The notes beneath the pieces were generated by a model, which had not been told where the DNA came from, did no database searches, and saw nothing but the letters and a program-made list of their open reading frames with translations. A program made the position numbers and the translations under genes. Positions 53,991-64,000 of a DNA stretch of 64,000 nt are shown in pieces. Location of the stretch: the NCBI RefSeq assembly GCF_009829915.1, contig NZ_SZZW01000001.1, positions 310,001-374,000 of the forward strand, given 5' to 3'. The DNA is from Pantoea sp. Nvir. GTDB taxonomy: Bacteria; Pseudomonadota; Gammaproteobacteria; Enterobacterales; Enterobacteriaceae. How positions within the stretch are numbered: the stretch's first letter is position 1; each line of letters opens with the position of its first letter.

Positions 53991-54829
53991 ACGTGGGGAA
54001 ATTCAGTTAATATACTATTAACTATTAATTATGCAACTGAAAATCACTAAATCTAGAAGATACAACTATTTTTCCCACTGTACATTTCGTGTATATCGCA
54101 TCTTTATTCCCTTCTTTTATTATTCTCACAGAAAGGGAACGGGAGGGGAATGGTCGTTTCGTCCTCTCTTCAATGTTTCTACCTTCTTATTTTGCCCTAT
54201 AAACTGAAATTTTCTAATTTCAAACCTCCACACATATCCACCACTAAAATTTTCTATATATCATATTCTCTTTAAAAGAAAATAAAGAAAAACAAAGTAC
54301 AGGCTTACCTAAACATAATCAGAGTACGAAAAATAAGTTAATCCCAGTCTGAGTATGCTATACTTCCCTTAGGAAGGGATTCAACCATACTTCTGGCAGA
54401 AGTTAGTACGTTTTAAGTTAATTTCAAATTAAACTATGCTTAGTATCCTTGGCAGTCAAAAACTAAAAGAGAAAATAATAGTACACTGAATAACGGTAAA
54501 GACTAATAGCTTAACTTGTAAAACCCAGGTAATAAAAGGTGGATGAAAAGCTAAAAGCCAAAGCTTGTAAGGTACTACCGAAGATATGACAAAAACATAT
54601 TTATGTATAGTGTGATATGGTGCGGATTTCAAGATAAGTTGTCTATCTTTCTCCCCTAAATCATCTGCTACTTTTATTTTATTCCCTGATTACCCCTGTT
54701 TTTTGATACTAGTTTTGAACGTCATTAGGCATTTCACATGAGTCTATTCTCTTGTAAAGTGCCTAGGCACATTTCCACCACCAATCTAACAGCGCTATAG
54801 TGAAGATTTACGCCAACAGGACAGAGCGC
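53991..54829. other. Spacer between tRNA-Leu and the IS110-like ORF
   Basis: About 0.8 kb, AT-rich, divergent genes on the two sides. Apart from the tRNA promoter at its left end I see no feature and no attachment-site-like direct repeat of the tRNA 3' end. Confidence 0.55.
54009..54036 (-). promoter_or_regulatory. Sigma-70-like promoter of tRNA-Leu
   Basis: On the minus strand TTGCAT (54031-54036) and TATATT (54009-54014) are spaced by 16 bases, and the tRNA begins 18 bases after the -10. Spacing and position fit a tRNA promoter. Confidence 0.5.
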
Positions 54830-55465
54830 ATGCAAGATATCAACATTTCGATTTACTTTGATCCTAATCTAATTTTTGCAATTGTACATCAACCAAATAA
54901 CATCTATCTTAGCAAAAAATTCCAGTACGACGATGCGGTTATAGAAGAAATCTATCAGTGGCTCGAACAGTTTACTCCAAACCGTACTCATATTTGCCTA
55001 CTTAAGCACGATACTGCTGATATCCTCGCCGACGAATTAGTGGATAACGGCTACTGCGTCCATCACGTCAGTACCCATCAACTGCTTGAGTGGTTTACCG
55101 CTACTCCCCCTGCTACACCGGATGGCTCACCAGTACGCGCATTACTGCGCTATCTAGAAGAGGAGAATCCAGAGCAATACGTCTCACGCACCCCACAGAT
55201 TGAAACTCTCCTTAATCTATTCGATAATCTAGATGCGCTGGAAGCAGTAGAAGATTGTGACGATGAGGACAGTCTACCAAAAGATGTATTAAGACTGGTA
55301 AAGCAGAGAAAGATTTCTGCGCTTACCGGGGCTCAGAGCCTAATCCCAGCACTCAGTGAACGCATCCGTGAACATCTAATGCGTTATCCGGAATTAATGA
55401 CACCCGAACTTATGGAAGATTTCTTCCCTGAGCTTCTAGAAGCGATAGATCGTCCCAAACACTAA
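54830..55465 (+). CDS. Unrecognised protein resembling the N-terminal domain of IS110-type transposases
   Basis: A GTG at 54800 is possible, but the ATG at 54830 has AGGA 8 bases upstream, giving 211 residues. Pattern by eye: INISIYFDPN at the first catalytic Asp of an IS110 DEDD (RuvC-like) fold, a beta strand LSKKF, helix IEEIYQWLEQF, strand HICLLKHDT, helix ILADELVDNGYCVHHVS, then TPDGSPVRALLRYL and PEQYVSRTPQIETLLNLFDNLDALE. IS110 proteins have equivalents of these (EATG, TDxxDA, LARY, PEIRELRALLxRLDALE). The second and fourth acidic positions look lost (KHDT, TPDGSPV). The frame ends after IREHLMRYPEL, before the SIPGIG domain and catalytic serine. Likely inactive or repurposed; another family is possible. 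Confidence 0.45.
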   Translation: MQDINISIYFDPNLIFAIVHQPNNIYLSKKFQYDDAVIEEIYQWLEQFTPNRTHICLLKHDTADILADELVDNGYCVHHVSTHQLLEWFTATPPATPDGSPVRALLRYLEEENPEQYVSRTPQIETLLNLFDNLDALEAVEDCDDEDSLPKDVLRLVKQRKISALTGAQSLIPALSERIREHLMRYPELMTPELMEDFFPELLEAIDRPKH

Positions 55466-55829
55466 TCTTTATTTGCTATTTCTATACATAGCGCATGATT
55501 AGCCAACAAAAAATCATGCGTTGTAGGTCGCACTCAATCCAGATTTACCAGCATAATGATTCAATACTGATAAAATGAATGTAGGCTTATAAGAAGCTCC
55601 ATGCTAAGAGTACTATACTAGTGCAGTTGTACGGTGCTTGCTAGTACAGCATCAAGATGTTCATATTTCCCGACATCAGCACCTAGTAGGTGCTGAAAGA
55701 ATGAGTGCTGTATCCCCACTACAAGGGGATCATCCCTTACATACCTCTCCATCGCGGAGGAAGAGTGCTGATGGTGGTAACTGTAACTAATGCAAATATG
55801 GACATAAAGTAGTCATTGAAGATGCATTT
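55466..55829. other. Spacer with short hairpins before the tsaE remnant
   Basis: Contains CAGCACCTA/TAGGTGCTG (55677-55695), ATCCCC/GGGGAT (55712-55730) and CCTC/GAGG (55744-55760). GGGGATCATCCC and GGAAGAGTGCTGATGGTGG recall the KGDHGRLVIIGG block of NnrD, which precedes tsaE in E. coli, but the match is too short to call. Confidence 0.4.
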
Positions 55830-56095
55830 CAAAACCAGACGGGAGCGCTGTTCTCCTAATCGGAGACTTAGTTTGAGTTTTAGGAAAAATATACGGTTGT
55901 GATATTCACTTAGGGGAAACTAATATTATCGATTTAAATACTAACATTAGCATCTTTCTTCTAGAATGACCCGGGTTTTCTAAAATTCTGGAAAAGGACG
56001 TGGTCTAGTAGATCTCGATCTAAACATTAAGACGTGCGAGGAAGCTAATTCTCAGAATGCACTGTATAGAGGAACTCTTATTTATTGCCCTTTAG
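55830..56095 (+). pseudogene. tsaE: Pseudogene of t6A synthesis ATPase TsaE
   Basis: One reading frame, broken by in-frame stops, gives PDGSAVLLIGDLV (E. coli CDGATVIYLYGDLG), then a damaged P-loop LGKIYG. A large central part is missing. IFLLE-stop-P follows, where E. coli has ICLVEWP (TGG to TGA), then ILEKDVV and ISI (VLPDPDVEIHI), and finally RRARKLILRMHCIEELLFIAL with a stop ([21 protein letters not shown]). TsaE is the ATPase helper of TsaBD in forming N6-threonylcarbamoyladenosine on tRNA and is normally essential, so a second copy or a bypass is expected elsewhere. Confidence 0.68.
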
Positions 56096-56562
56096 AGAAA
56101 TTGCAGAAGATGATAGTGCGTAAGAAATTTAGCACCATGCAACCAATATGGCATCAACGTCAGATCAGCTCTTAAACCTTCACCATCTACAGCATAAATT
56201 AACTATCATACAATGGGATTTTATCCATCATACAGATTTGTAGGATCAACCTAAAATATAGCATCTCAGCGTGGTTTGGAGTTATAGTACAAAGATGATA
56301 CGGAGCTTGGTAGTCAAATACTCTAAATTCCACCAATTCCTGACGCGTATTAAGTCTTTTAGTATCATGAACTACAGTTCTTACGTGCAACCCTACTTCG
56401 CACGATGAAGAACTAGGAGTACAGGATATTTTTTTAGCTACTTAAGCTGAATTATCGATAATGATTTAAATTCATATAGTTACTTATTAAATAAGTGCCA
56501 ATAAAGTAATCTTTATGGGAATGCTTTTTTAGCAATTACCACAGCTTTTAGCGCTATTTCTT
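56096..56562. other. Spacer between tsaE remnant and lptG
   Basis: No readable gene; amiB or mutL, which follow tsaE in E. coli, were not recognised. Sequence is AT-rich near the lptG end and holds no evident terminator. Confidence 0.55.
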
Positions 56563-57639
56563 TTAACATCGCTTAATTAGCACAAATACACTTATAATGA
56601 AAAATAAGGCACTGGGCATTATTGCTCCCAATATCGCAGGCATACCGTAAACTAGACTCAGTGGTCCAAAGATCTGGTCCAACACGTAGAATAGAAAGCC
56701 AAAGCTGATGCCAATTACTACACGCAATCCCATTGACACCCCTCGCAATGGCCCAAAGACAAAAGAAATTGCCATTAGCATCATCACTGTTACTGATAGC
56801 GGTTGAAAAATTTTATTCCACATATTAAGCCAATAAATATTTGACTCCTGGCCACTCTGCATTAGGTATTTGATGTAATTATAGAGGCCGAGAATCGATA
56901 GAGCAGCGGGATTAAGCATTACTACACTGAGCTTGTCTGGCGTAAGATTGGTTATCCACTCGTCTCTCAATATTACCGAACTAGTAATTTGCTCCGGATC
57001 ATTGAGATTGGATGCATTGACCTGCACTAAATTCCAACGCTTGTTGTTCTGGTTCCAAGTAGCATGAGCAGCGTAACGTATGCTTTTTAGGCGATGATCA
57101 TCACCGACATTGTAAATAATTAAGCCATCAAGATGATAGTTGCTATGCACTCGCTCTATATAAATGAAGTTATTACCGTCTTTCTCCCATATACCGTGCT
57201 GGGTCGAAATCAACTCGCCACCGTAAAGCTGATGTGCACGGTAGTTGCGTGCCAACTGCTCACCCCTAGGCGCGACAAACTCACCGATTGCCATGGTTAA
57301 TAGCACTAGCGGAATTGCGGTTTTCATCACCGATATAGCCAATTGAATGCGTAGGAAGCCTACTGCCTGCATTACTACCAGCTCGCTGCGCTGTGCCAGA
57401 GTTCCCAGACCAAGTAGCGTGCCGAGCAATACTGCCATAGGGAAAAAAATCTCAATATCTTTTGGTATGCTTAGTAACGTGTAGTAACCGGCAGCCAGAG
57501 CGGTGTAGGTGCCTTGCCCAGTTTTACGTAACTGATCGACGAATTTAATGACGCCGGAGAGCGAGACCAGCATGAAGAGCGTTAATATAATAGTATTGAA
57601 AATAGTTTTTCCAATATAACGGTCAAGAATACGAAACAT
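56563..57639 (-). CDS. lptG: LPS export ABC transporter permease LptG
   Basis: One of two permeases that, with LptB and LptC, extract lipopolysaccharide from the inner membrane. The frame is open from 57672 inside lptF, but MFRILDRYIGKTIFNTI at 57639 matches the E. coli start. This gives 358 residues (E. coli 360). Six membrane segments surround a periplasmic beta-jellyroll. The start codon follows the lptF stop by one base. Together with lpxO this indicates that the cell still makes and exports LPS. Confidence 0.96.
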   Translation of the reverse strand: MFRILDRYIGKTIFNTIILTLFMLVSLSGVIKFVDQLRKTGQGTYTALAAGYYTLLSIPKDIEIFFPMAVLLGTLLGLGTLAQRSELVVMQAVGFLRIQLAISVMKTAIPLVLLTMAIGEFVAPRGEQLARNYRAHQLYGGELISTQHGIWEKDGNNFIYIERVHSNYHLDGLIIYNVGDDHRLKSIRYAAHATWNQNNKRWNLVQVNASNLNDPEQITSSVILRDEWITNLTPDKLSVVMLNPAALSILGLYNYIKYLMQSGQESNIYWLNMWNKIFQPLSVTVMMLMAISFVFGPLRGVSMGLRVVIGISFGFLFYVLDQIFGPLSLVYGMPAILGAIMPSALFFIISVFVLIKRC

Positions 57640-57640
57640 A

Positions 57641-58741
57641 TCAGACAGAAAATATGTGGCTAAATTTTGCATATACGTAACGCATCAGCACGGTATCCCA
57701 TAAGTTAAGCACTATGGCTAGCAACAAATAGCCGATATTAATCGCCCACATCCAGTATGCCGGATCGAGATGCCCTTTTGCCCCATTCAACTTTAGCGAA
57801 CTCTGCACTAGAAAAAAAATTAGATAAAGTAGCATAGCAGGTAACATTGATAGTATGCGCTCTTGACGCAAGTTGACCGTGCTGAGTGGTAGCACAATAA
57901 GCGCCATTACCAGAACTGAGAAAATTAGCGTCAAGCGCCAATGAAACTCAGCACGAAACGCCGGTGTATTTTTGCTCAAAAGTGTAGTGAGATCAGACTT
58001 TTCGGCGTTATTCGGATCGTATATTATTTCTTTATGGCTTATGAGGGCCTGGTAGTTAGTGAAATCGGTGATACGAAAGTAACGCGACATTGCCGAGCCT
58101 TCAAAACGCGCACCTTGATACAAAGTAATAACTTGAAAACCATCTTTATTCCGTTCTATATGGCCGCTATCCGCCAGCACTACTGATGAACGTGCATTTC
58201 CTGTGGGATGAAGCTGTGCCAAGAAAACGTTGTTGAAGTGTCTACCCTTGACGTTTTCAATGAACAGTACTGTGTTACCATCGTCAGAAGTCTGAAACTG
58301 GCCGGGCGCCAGCATAGTTGCGCTAGCATTAGCTTTTACGTTTTGCATCACCTCATCCTGATAACGCGAGGACCAAGGCACCAGCCAAATAACATTGACC
58401 ATAGCCACGATAGAAGTCAAGAAAATTAACAAAATCGCTGCTTTCATCAACATACTCTTACCCAAACCACAAGCGTGCATCACGGTGATTTCGCTTTCAG
58501 TATAAAGCTTACCTAATGTCATTAACATTGCCAGGAATAGGCTTAACGGCAAGATAAGTTGTGCCATTTCAGGCACTCTTAACCCCAACAGGGTTATAAT
58601 AAGATTTGTTGGAATTTCTCTGTCCACCGCAGCCCCTAAAATTCGCACTATCTTTTGGCAAGAAAAGATAAGCAAGAGGATGAAAAGGATGGCCAGTTGG
58701 CTTTTGAGTGTTTCCCGCACTAGATATCTGATGATGATCAT
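57641..58741 (-). CDS. lptF: LPS export ABC transporter permease LptF
   Basis: Partner permease of LptG in the LptB2FG complex. It has 366 residues, the same as E. coli, and starts MIIIRYLVRETLKSQLAILFILLLIF. The coupling-helix region LYTESEITVMHACGLGKSML and the jellyroll domain with DSGHIERNKDGFQV are intact. It is divergently transcribed from pepA; promoters for both should lie in 58742-59004. Confidence 0.97.
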   Translation of the reverse strand: MIIIRYLVRETLKSQLAILFILLLIFSCQKIVRILGAAVDREIPTNLIITLLGLRVPEMAQLILPLSLFLAMLMTLGKLYTESEITVMHACGLGKSMLMKAAILLIFLTSIVAMVNVIWLVPWSSRYQDEVMQNVKANASATMLAPGQFQTSDDGNTVLFIENVKGRHFNNVFLAQLHPTGNARSSVVLADSGHIERNKDGFQVITLYQGARFEGSAMSRYFRITDFTNYQALISHKEIIYDPNNAEKSDLTTLLSKNTPAFRAEFHWRLTLIFSVLVMALIVLPLSTVNLRQERILSMLPAMLLYLIFFLVQSSLKLNGAKGHLDPAYWMWAINIGYLLLAIVLNLWDTVLMRYVYAKFSHIFSV

Positions 58742-59004
58742 GTTTAGTATACTTGTAATAAGTTGTCTTTTTGCAGAAAAATAGCTATTTTCAATACTTA
58801 TTGGTTCCTTTCTACATCAGTAGCTCTTGTAGTGACTAAAATGGTATAGCAAAATGTGTCGCCCGAGGGGCAACCTTATACGTTATACGTTGCTATTATT
58901 AAAATTAATACTAAAGCTGATTAACAGAAAATTTAACCTATGAGTAATAGGCGGACTATCCTAGCAACAGCTGAGGTTGTTGTCTGAAAAATTCAGGAGA
59001 GTGC

Positions 59005-60516
59005 ATGGAGTTCAGTATAAAAAGCGGCAGCCCGGAAAAACAGCGTAGTGCTTGCATTGTTGTAGGTGTTTTTGAGCCGCGTCGTTTGTCACCTATCGCA
59101 GAGCAGTTAGATAAGATCAGTGATGGTTATATTAGTGCACTGCTACGCCGTGGCGAGCTGGAAGGAAAGGTAGGCCAAGCACTACTGCTTCATCATGTAC
59201 CCAATATTCTTTCTGAACGCATTTTACTGATTGGATGCGGGAAAGAACGGGAACTAGATGAACGTCAGTATAAACAGGTAATTCAGAAAACTATCAATAC
59301 ATTGAATGATACTGGGTCTATGGAAGCAATCTGTTTCCTGACTGAGCTGCATGTGAAAAGCCGTAATATTTACTGGAAAGTTCGTCAGGCGGTTGAGACC
59401 TCAAAAGAGGCTTGTTATAATTTTGATGAGCTAAAAAGTAATAAGACTGAGCCGCGGCGTCCGATGCGAAAACTTGTGTTTAATGTGCCAACGCGCCGCG
59501 AGCTAACTAGCGGTGAACGCGCCATCCAGCACGGTCTAGCAATCTCTTCCGGTGTGAAGGTTGCAAAAGATCTTAGTAATATGCCGCCGAATATCTGTAA
59601 CGCGCATTACCTTTCCCTACAAGCGAGCAAGCTGGCTAAAGTCTTTAGCAACAAAGTCACCGCAAGTGTTATCAACGAACAGCAAATGAAAGAGCTTGGC
59701 ATGAACGCGTACCTTGCCGTAAGTGCTGGTTCGCAAAACGATGCTCTAATGTCAGTCATTGAGTATAAAGGTAATCCAGATCCTGAAGTACGCCCCATTG
59801 TATTAGTGGGTAAAGGTCTCACGTTCGATTCAGGCGGAATTTCCATTAAGCATGCCGAATCTATGGATGAAATGAAATACGACATGTGCGGTGCGGCATC
59901 GGTCTACGGCGTGATGTGTATAGTGGCTGAGCTGAATCTACCACTTAATGTAGTAGGCGTGCTGGCAGGCTGTGAAAATATGCCGGATGGTAGCTCCATG
60001 CGTCCCGGTGATATCCTGACCACTATGTCGGGCCAAACTGTAGAAGTGTTGAACACTGATGCAGAAGGCCGTTTGGTGCTGTGCGATACGCTTACTTATG
60101 TTGAACGCTTTGAACCCGAAGTAGTAATTGACGTGGCGACACTAACTGGGGCATGCGTGATCGCACTAGGCCATCATATCAGTGGCCTGTTGTCCAATCA
60201 TAACCCTCTGGTGCATGAGCTAATCATCGCTTCTGAACAATCTAGTGACCGTGCTTGGCGTTTGCCTATGGGGGATGAGTACCAAGAACAGCTGGAATCT
60301 AACTTCGCCGATATTGCGAATGTCGGCGGCCGTCCCGGCGGTGTTATTACTGCAGCTTGTTTCTTGTCGCGTTTCACACGCAAATATAACTGGGCGCACT
60401 TAGATATCGCTGGTACTGCTTGGCGTTCCGGTACAGCAAAAGGCGCCACTGGTCGTCCAGTGCCAATGCTATCCCAGTTCCTTCTAAACCGCGCTGGTAT
60501 GAACTATGACGACTGA
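59005..60516 (+). CDS. pepA: Leucine aminopeptidase PepA
   Basis: Hexameric two-metal M17 aminopeptidase; in E. coli it also binds DNA (XerA) at cer recombination sites and the carAB promoter. The product has 503 residues, the same as E. coli. Metal and catalytic residues are all at E. coli positions: K270, D275 and K282 in [16 protein letters not shown]293, and D352, E354 and R356 in [15 protein letters not shown] precedes the ATG. It is followed by holC and valS as in E. coli. Confidence 0.97.
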   Translation: MEFSIKSGSPEKQRSACIVVGVFEPRRLSPIAEQLDKISDGYISALLRRGELEGKVGQALLLHHVPNILSERILLIGCGKERELDERQYKQVIQKTINTLNDTGSMEAICFLTELHVKSRNIYWKVRQAVETSKEACYNFDELKSNKTEPRRPMRKLVFNVPTRRELTSGERAIQHGLAISSGVKVAKDLSNMPPNICNAHYLSLQASKLAKVFSNKVTASVINEQQMKELGMNAYLAVSAGSQNDALMSVIEYKGNPDPEVRPIVLVGKGLTFDSGGISIKHAESMDEMKYDMCGAASVYGVMCIVAELNLPLNVVGVLAGCENMPDGSSMRPGDILTTMSGQTVEVLNTDAEGRLVLCDTLTYVERFEPEVVIDVATLTGACVIALGHHISGLLSNHNPLVHELIIASEQSSDRAWRLPMGDEYQEQLESNFADIANVGGRPGGVITAACFLSRFTRKYNWAHLDIAGTAWRSGTAKGATGRPVPMLSQFLLNRAGMNYDD

Positions 60517-60586
60517 GTGTGGTCATAGTGTACCGCCCCTTGAGAATTAGTACGCATACGGTAGATTGCTGTAAAATGCCACCTAT

Positions 60587-60614
60587 CGGCTCTTCCTTTT
60601 TATAGGAAGAGCCG
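60587..60614 (+). repeat. Perfect 11-bp hairpin between pepA and holC
   Basis: CGGCTCTTCCT and AGGAAGAGCCG flank TTTTAT, 70 bases after the pepA stop and 50 before holC. The stem is GC-rich and terminator-like but no T-run follows, so it may stabilise the pepA message end or attenuate read-through into holC-valS. Confidence 0.65.
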
Positions 60615-60664
60615 TCACGAACCTGAGCTAGTAATATCTTCACTCTTGTTCATAAGGCATTCTC

Positions 60665-61123
60665 ATGAAACATGCAACCTTTTACTTAATGGAATCAAAT
60701 TTGCACAACAAGGCACTGAGCGCGATTGAGACTCTGGTATGCTATTTAGCGGCAACGCACTGGCGGGCAGGTAAAAGTATTCTAATCGCCTGTGAAACCG
60801 AACAGCAAGCTATTCGTTTAGACGAGGCATTGTGGCAAAATCCAGCTAACTCTTTTATACCTCACAATCTAGCAGGAGAAGGAGAAGGTCCACGCTATGG
60901 CGCACCGGTAGAACTCTCCTGGCTGCAATATCGCAGTAACTTGCCTCGCGATCTACTCATAAACCTCCTGCTATACTTTACAAATTTTTCTACTGACTTT
61001 AATGAAGTAATAGATTTCGTACCTTACAAAGAGTGCCAAAAACAGCTAGCGCGTGATCGGTATAAAGCTTATCGCAGCGTTGGTTTTCAACTGAATATGG
61101 CTAAACCGCCGCAAACGATGTGA
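60665..61123 (+). CDS. holC: DNA polymerase III chi subunit
   Basis: Chi links the clamp loader to single-strand-binding protein through its psi partner. The product has 152 residues (E. coli 147) and keeps the start [27 protein letters not shown] and [17 protein letters not shown]. The last part, [17 protein letters not shown], is also close to E. coli. valS begins 5 bases after the stop. Reduced genomes often drop holC, so its retention shows a nearly complete replisome. Confidence 0.96.
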   Translation: MKHATFYLMESNLHNKALSAIETLVCYLAATHWRAGKSILIACETEQQAIRLDEALWQNPANSFIPHNLAGEGEGPRYGAPVELSWLQYRSNLPRDLLINLLLYFTNFSTDFNEVIDFVPYKECQKQLARDRYKAYRSVGFQLNMAKPPQTM

Positions 61124-61128
61124 TAGTA

Positions 61129-63987
61129 ATGGAAAAAACATACAATCCACAAGATATCGAGCAACCTCTTTACGAGCACTGGGAAGCACAAGGCTATTTT
61201 AAACCTCACGGAGACACTAACCAAGAAAGTTTCTGCATCATGCTTCCACCGCCGAACGTCACCGGCAGCCTACATATGGGACACGCTTTCCAGCAAACCA
61301 TTATGGATATCATGATTCGCTACCAGCGAATGCAAGGTAAAAACACACTATGGCAAGTAGGGACTGATCATGCCGGCATAGCCACCCAAATGGTGGTAGA
61401 GCGCAAAATCGCCTCCGAAGAGGGCAAATCTCGTAAAGATTATAGCCGTGATGCCTTTATCGAAAAAATTTGGCAGTGGAAAGAAAAATTCGGTGGTACC
61501 ATTACTTACCAAATGCGCAGGCTTGGTAACTCCGTGGACTGGGAGCGTGAACGCTTTACCATGGATAAGGGAATTTCCAATGCAGTAAAAGAGGTTTTCA
61601 TCCGTCTCTATGAAGATAATCTGATTTACCGCGGTAAACGCCTAGTGAATTGGGATCCGAAATTATGCACTGCAATCTCCGATCTTGAAGTGGAAAACCG
61701 CGAAATCAAAGGATCAATGTGGTATATCCGTTATCCGTTGGCAAACGGCGTAAAAACAGCCGAAGGTAATAATTATTTAGTTATTGCTACGACGCGCCCA
61801 GAAACCCTCATAGGCGATACCGGCGTGGCAGTCAACCCTGCCGATCCTCGCTACAAAGACTTAATCGGAAAACAAGTCATCCTACCACTGGTTAACCGTC
61901 GAATCCCAATTGTGGGCGATGCACACGCTGATATGGGAAAAGGCACTGGCTGTGTAAAAATTACTCCAGCACATGATTTTAACGACTATGAAGTGGGTCG
62001 TCGTCATAAGCTGCCCATGGTTAATATTCTCACTTTTAACGGTTCTATCCGTGAACGAGCCGAAGTCTATGATACCAACGGTAAAGTCAGTGATACCTAT
62101 TCAGACAAGATTCCAGAGCAGTTTCAGAAGATGGAGCGCTTTTCCGCGCGCGAGGCGATAGTCACTGCCGTTGATGAGCTAGGTCTGCTAGACGATATCA
62201 AACCACACGATCTAACCGTTCCTTACAGTGATAGAGGGTGTGTGGTAATAGAGCCAATGCTGACTGATCAGTGGTACGTGCGCACAGCGCCGCTAGCGAA
62301 AGTTGCGGTCAATGCTGTGAAAAACGACGAGATCCAATTTGTATCGAAGCAGTATAAAAAAATGTACTTCTCTTGGATGCGCGATATTCAAGACTGGTGT
62401 ATCTCTCGCCAGCTCTGTTGGGGCCACCGCATTCCAGCATGGTACGATAATGAGGGAAGGGTCTACGTTGGCCGAAGCGAAGAGGAAATACGCAACAAGA
62501 ATAATTTGGGTGCGCACATAGTGTTGCGCCAAGACGACGATGTGCTCGATACTTGGTTCTCTTCTAGCCTATGGACCTTCTCTACACTCGGATGGCCGGA
62601 AGAAAATACCGAGGCACTGCATCAATTCCATCCAACCAACGTACTAGTGAGTGGATTTGATATCATATTTTTCTGGATTGCTCGCATGATTATGTTAACC
62701 ATGCATTTCATCAAAGATGATAGAGGCAGGTCGCAGATACCGTTTAAAACCGTTTATGTAACTGGTCTAATCCGCGATGAAGAAGGTCATAAAATGTCGA
62801 AATCCAAGGGGAATGTCATTGATCCCCTGGATGTAATTGAGGGTATTTCGCTGGAAGATTTACTGAAAAAACGCACTAGTAATATGATGCAGCCACAGTT
62901 AGCAGAGAAGATCCGTAAACGCACTAAGAAGCATTTTCCAGAAGGGATAGAGCCATCAGGTACCGATGCATTGCGTTTTACATTAGCAGCACTTGCTTCA
63001 ACTAGTCGTGATATCAATTGGGATATGAAGCGCCTCGAAGGTTACCGTAACTTCTGCAATAAGCTATGGAATGCTAGTCGTTTTGTGCTGATTCACACTG
63101 AAGCTCAGGATTGCGGCCAGAAAGGCGGTCAAATCATTCCATCACTAGCTGATCGCTGGATCCTTGCCAAATTCAATAACACAGTGAAGGGTTACCGTGA
63201 GGCATTGGATAGTTATCGTTTTGACATAGCCGCTAATTTACTTTACGACTTTACGTGGAATCAGTTCTGTGACTGGTACCTTGAAATGACTAAGCAGGTA
63301 ATAAAAAACGGTAGCGAAATAGAATTACTCAGTACACGCAATACTCTGGTAACGTTGTTAGAAGCGTTGCTACGCCTTGCCCATCCGGTTATTCCGTTTA
63401 TAACTGAAACTATCTGGCAACGTGTGAAAGTGCTGAAAAATATAACTACTGATACTATCATGCTACAGCCTTTCCCACAGTTCGAAGTGGATAAAGAAGA
63501 TGTAGAAGCGATAGAGAATATTGAGTGGATGAAGCAAACAATTGTCGCAGTCCGTAATATAAGAGCCGAAATGAATATTCCGCTGAACAAGCCGCTTCAC
63601 GTTTTTCTGCGCAACTGTTCGTTGGTGACAGTGCGTCGTGTAGAAGAGAATCGCAATTTTTTATCGCACTTGGCGCATCTTGATCATTTGACTATTTTGC
63701 AGACTGGTAAAAAGAGTCCACCTTCTGTGACTAAAATTATCGAAGGTGCTGAATTATTAATTCCGATGGCAGGACTAGTAGATAAAACAGCGGAGCTGGA
63801 ACGTTTGGCAAAAGAGTTTAGTAAGGTCGACGTTGCAATAAAGAAAACTCAGGTCAAGCTTGCTAACAAAGTCTTTGTAGACCGTGCACCAAAAGCAGTG
63901 GTGACAAAAGAACGCATGCGATTGGATAAGTTGGAAACATTAAAATCAAAAATCATTGAACAACAGTTAATGATTAAGACGTTGTAA
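61129..63987 (+). CDS. valS: Valyl-tRNA synthetase
   Basis: Class I synthetase charging tRNA-Val, with an editing domain that removes threonyl adducts. The frame opens at a GTG (61120), but [18 protein letters not shown] at 61129 matches E. coli and gives 952 residues (E. coli 951). Signatures are the HIGH-type [15 protein letters not shown], editing motif [17 protein letters not shown] and [14 protein letters not shown]; a coiled coil ends the protein. One unusual change is RQLCWGHR at residue 430, where E. coli and most relatives have RQLWWGHR. The stop codon lies within a hairpin. Confidence 0.98.
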   Translation: MEKTYNPQDIEQPLYEHWEAQGYFKPHGDTNQESFCIMLPPPNVTGSLHMGHAFQQTIMDIMIRYQRMQGKNTLWQVGTDHAGIATQMVVERKIASEEGKSRKDYSRDAFIEKIWQWKEKFGGTITYQMRRLGNSVDWERERFTMDKGISNAVKEVFIRLYEDNLIYRGKRLVNWDPKLCTAISDLEVENREIKGSMWYIRYPLANGVKTAEGNNYLVIATTRPETLIGDTGVAVNPADPRYKDLIGKQVILPLVNRRIPIVGDAHADMGKGTGCVKITPAHDFNDYEVGRRHKLPMVNILTFNGSIRERAEVYDTNGKVSDTYSDKIPEQFQKMERFSAREAIVTAVDELGLLDDIKPHDLTVPYSDRGCVVIEPMLTDQWYVRTAPLAKVAVNAVKNDEIQFVSKQYKKMYFSWMRDIQDWCISRQLCWGHRIPAWYDNEGRVYVGRSEEEIRNKNNLGAHIVLRQDDDVLDTWFSSSLWTFSTLGWPEENTEALHQFHPTNVLVSGFDIIFFWIARMIMLTMHFIKDDRGRSQIPFKTVYVTGLIRDEEGHKMSKSKGNVIDPLDVIEGISLEDLLKKRTSNMMQPQLAEKIRKRTKKHFPEGIEPSGTDALRFTLAALASTSRDINWDMKRLEGYRNFCNKLWNASRFVLIHTEAQDCGQKGGQIIPSLADRWILAKFNNTVKGYREALDSYRFDIAANLLYDFTWNQFCDWYLEMTKQVIKNGSEIELLSTRNTLVTLLEALLRLAHPVIPFITETIWQRVKVLKNITTDTIMLQPFPQFEVDKEDVEAIENIEWMKQTIVAVRNIRAEMNIPLNKPLHVFLRNCSLVTVRRVEENRNFLSHLAHLDHLTILQTGKKSPPSVTKIIEGAELLIPMAGLVDKTAELERLAKEFSKVDVAIKKTQVKLANKVFVDRAPKAVVTKERMRLDKLETLKSKIIEQQLMIKTL

Positions 63988-63998
63988 ACGTCTTAATC
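63972..63998 (+). terminator. Hairpin overlapping the valS stop codon
   Basis: GATTAAGACGTT and AACGTCTTAATC pair perfectly over 12 bp with a 3-base loop, and the TAA stop of valS lies across loop and right arm. The window ends before any T-run could be seen. Confidence 0.55.
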
Positions 63999-64000
63999 TG

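Noticed and set aside
55677-55760. Three consecutive hairpins downstream of the IS110-like ORF, considered as a bridge-RNA remnant
   Set aside because: The stems are short, spacing does not follow a known bridge-RNA layout, and the stretch may be part of an nnrD-tsaE relic. No support beyond position.

Overview
This window looks like part of the chromosome of a genome-reduced gammaproteobacterium of the Enterobacterales type, most likely an insect endosymbiont at an intermediate stage of reduction. Almost every gene has a close Escherichia coli counterpart, often of nearly identical length. Several E. coli neighbourhoods are kept in order: cyoABCDE-yajR / thiI-xseB-ispA-dxs-thiL-nusB-ribH-ribD / yajC-secDF with tgt and queA / brnQ / proC; then yqcA / queF / argA-recD-recB-recC-thyA-lgt-ptsP-rppH-mutH; then lptG-lptF / pepA-holC-valS. 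Genes that lie between these in E. coli have disappeared, leaving AT-rich spacers of 0.3 to 1.6 kb. I cannot name the species from the sequence alone.

Layout. 0.3-8.1 kb: cytochrome bo3 oxidase operon, a drug-efflux-type MFS transporter, and thiI on the opposite strand. 8.3-11.3 kb: a shrunken xseB, ispA and dxs (isoprenoid precursors). 12.1-15.2 kb (minus strand): thiL, nusB, ribH and ribD (thiamine and riboflavin cofactors). 15.9-21.2 kb (minus): protein-export genes secF, secD and yajC, followed upstream by the queuosine genes tgt and queA. 22-28.4 kb: brnQ, proC, lpxO and osmC, widely spaced. 28.4-33.4 kb: a gene-poor, very AT-rich stretch holding only tRNA-Thr(CGU) and the flavodoxin gene yqcA. 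33.4-52.7 kb: queF, argA, complete recD/recB/recC, thyA, lgt, ptsP, rppH and mutH. 52.7-56.6 kb: gene-poor again, with tRNA-Leu(CAA) and one unfamiliar ORF that resembles the N-terminal half of an IS110-type transposase. 56.6-64 kb: lptG and lptF (LPS export), pepA, holC and valS.

Decay is visible at three levels. Some spacers still carry recognisable gene corpses: nrdR next to ribD, aroL between brnQ and proC, tsaE downstream of the IS110-like ORF, and probably pgpA after thiL. Several otherwise good genes carry clean in-frame deletions relative to E. coli: ptsP loses about 50 residues including the PEP-binding GLYRTE motif, secD loses about 58 residues of the periplasmic P1 domain, and xseB loses a middle segment. 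Some spacers hold perfect inverted repeats or terminators with no gene attached; the best is a multi-hairpin, terminator-ended locus at 27.36-27.49 kb that could be a small RNA.

I found no CRISPR array, no complete insertion sequence, no prophage and no gene cluster that looks like a new biosynthetic or defence system. The most unusual items are the isolated IS110-like ORF beside tRNA-Leu, the PtsP lacking its PEP motif, the dead tsaE copy, the orphan structured RNA locus and the slightly degenerate tRNA-Thr.
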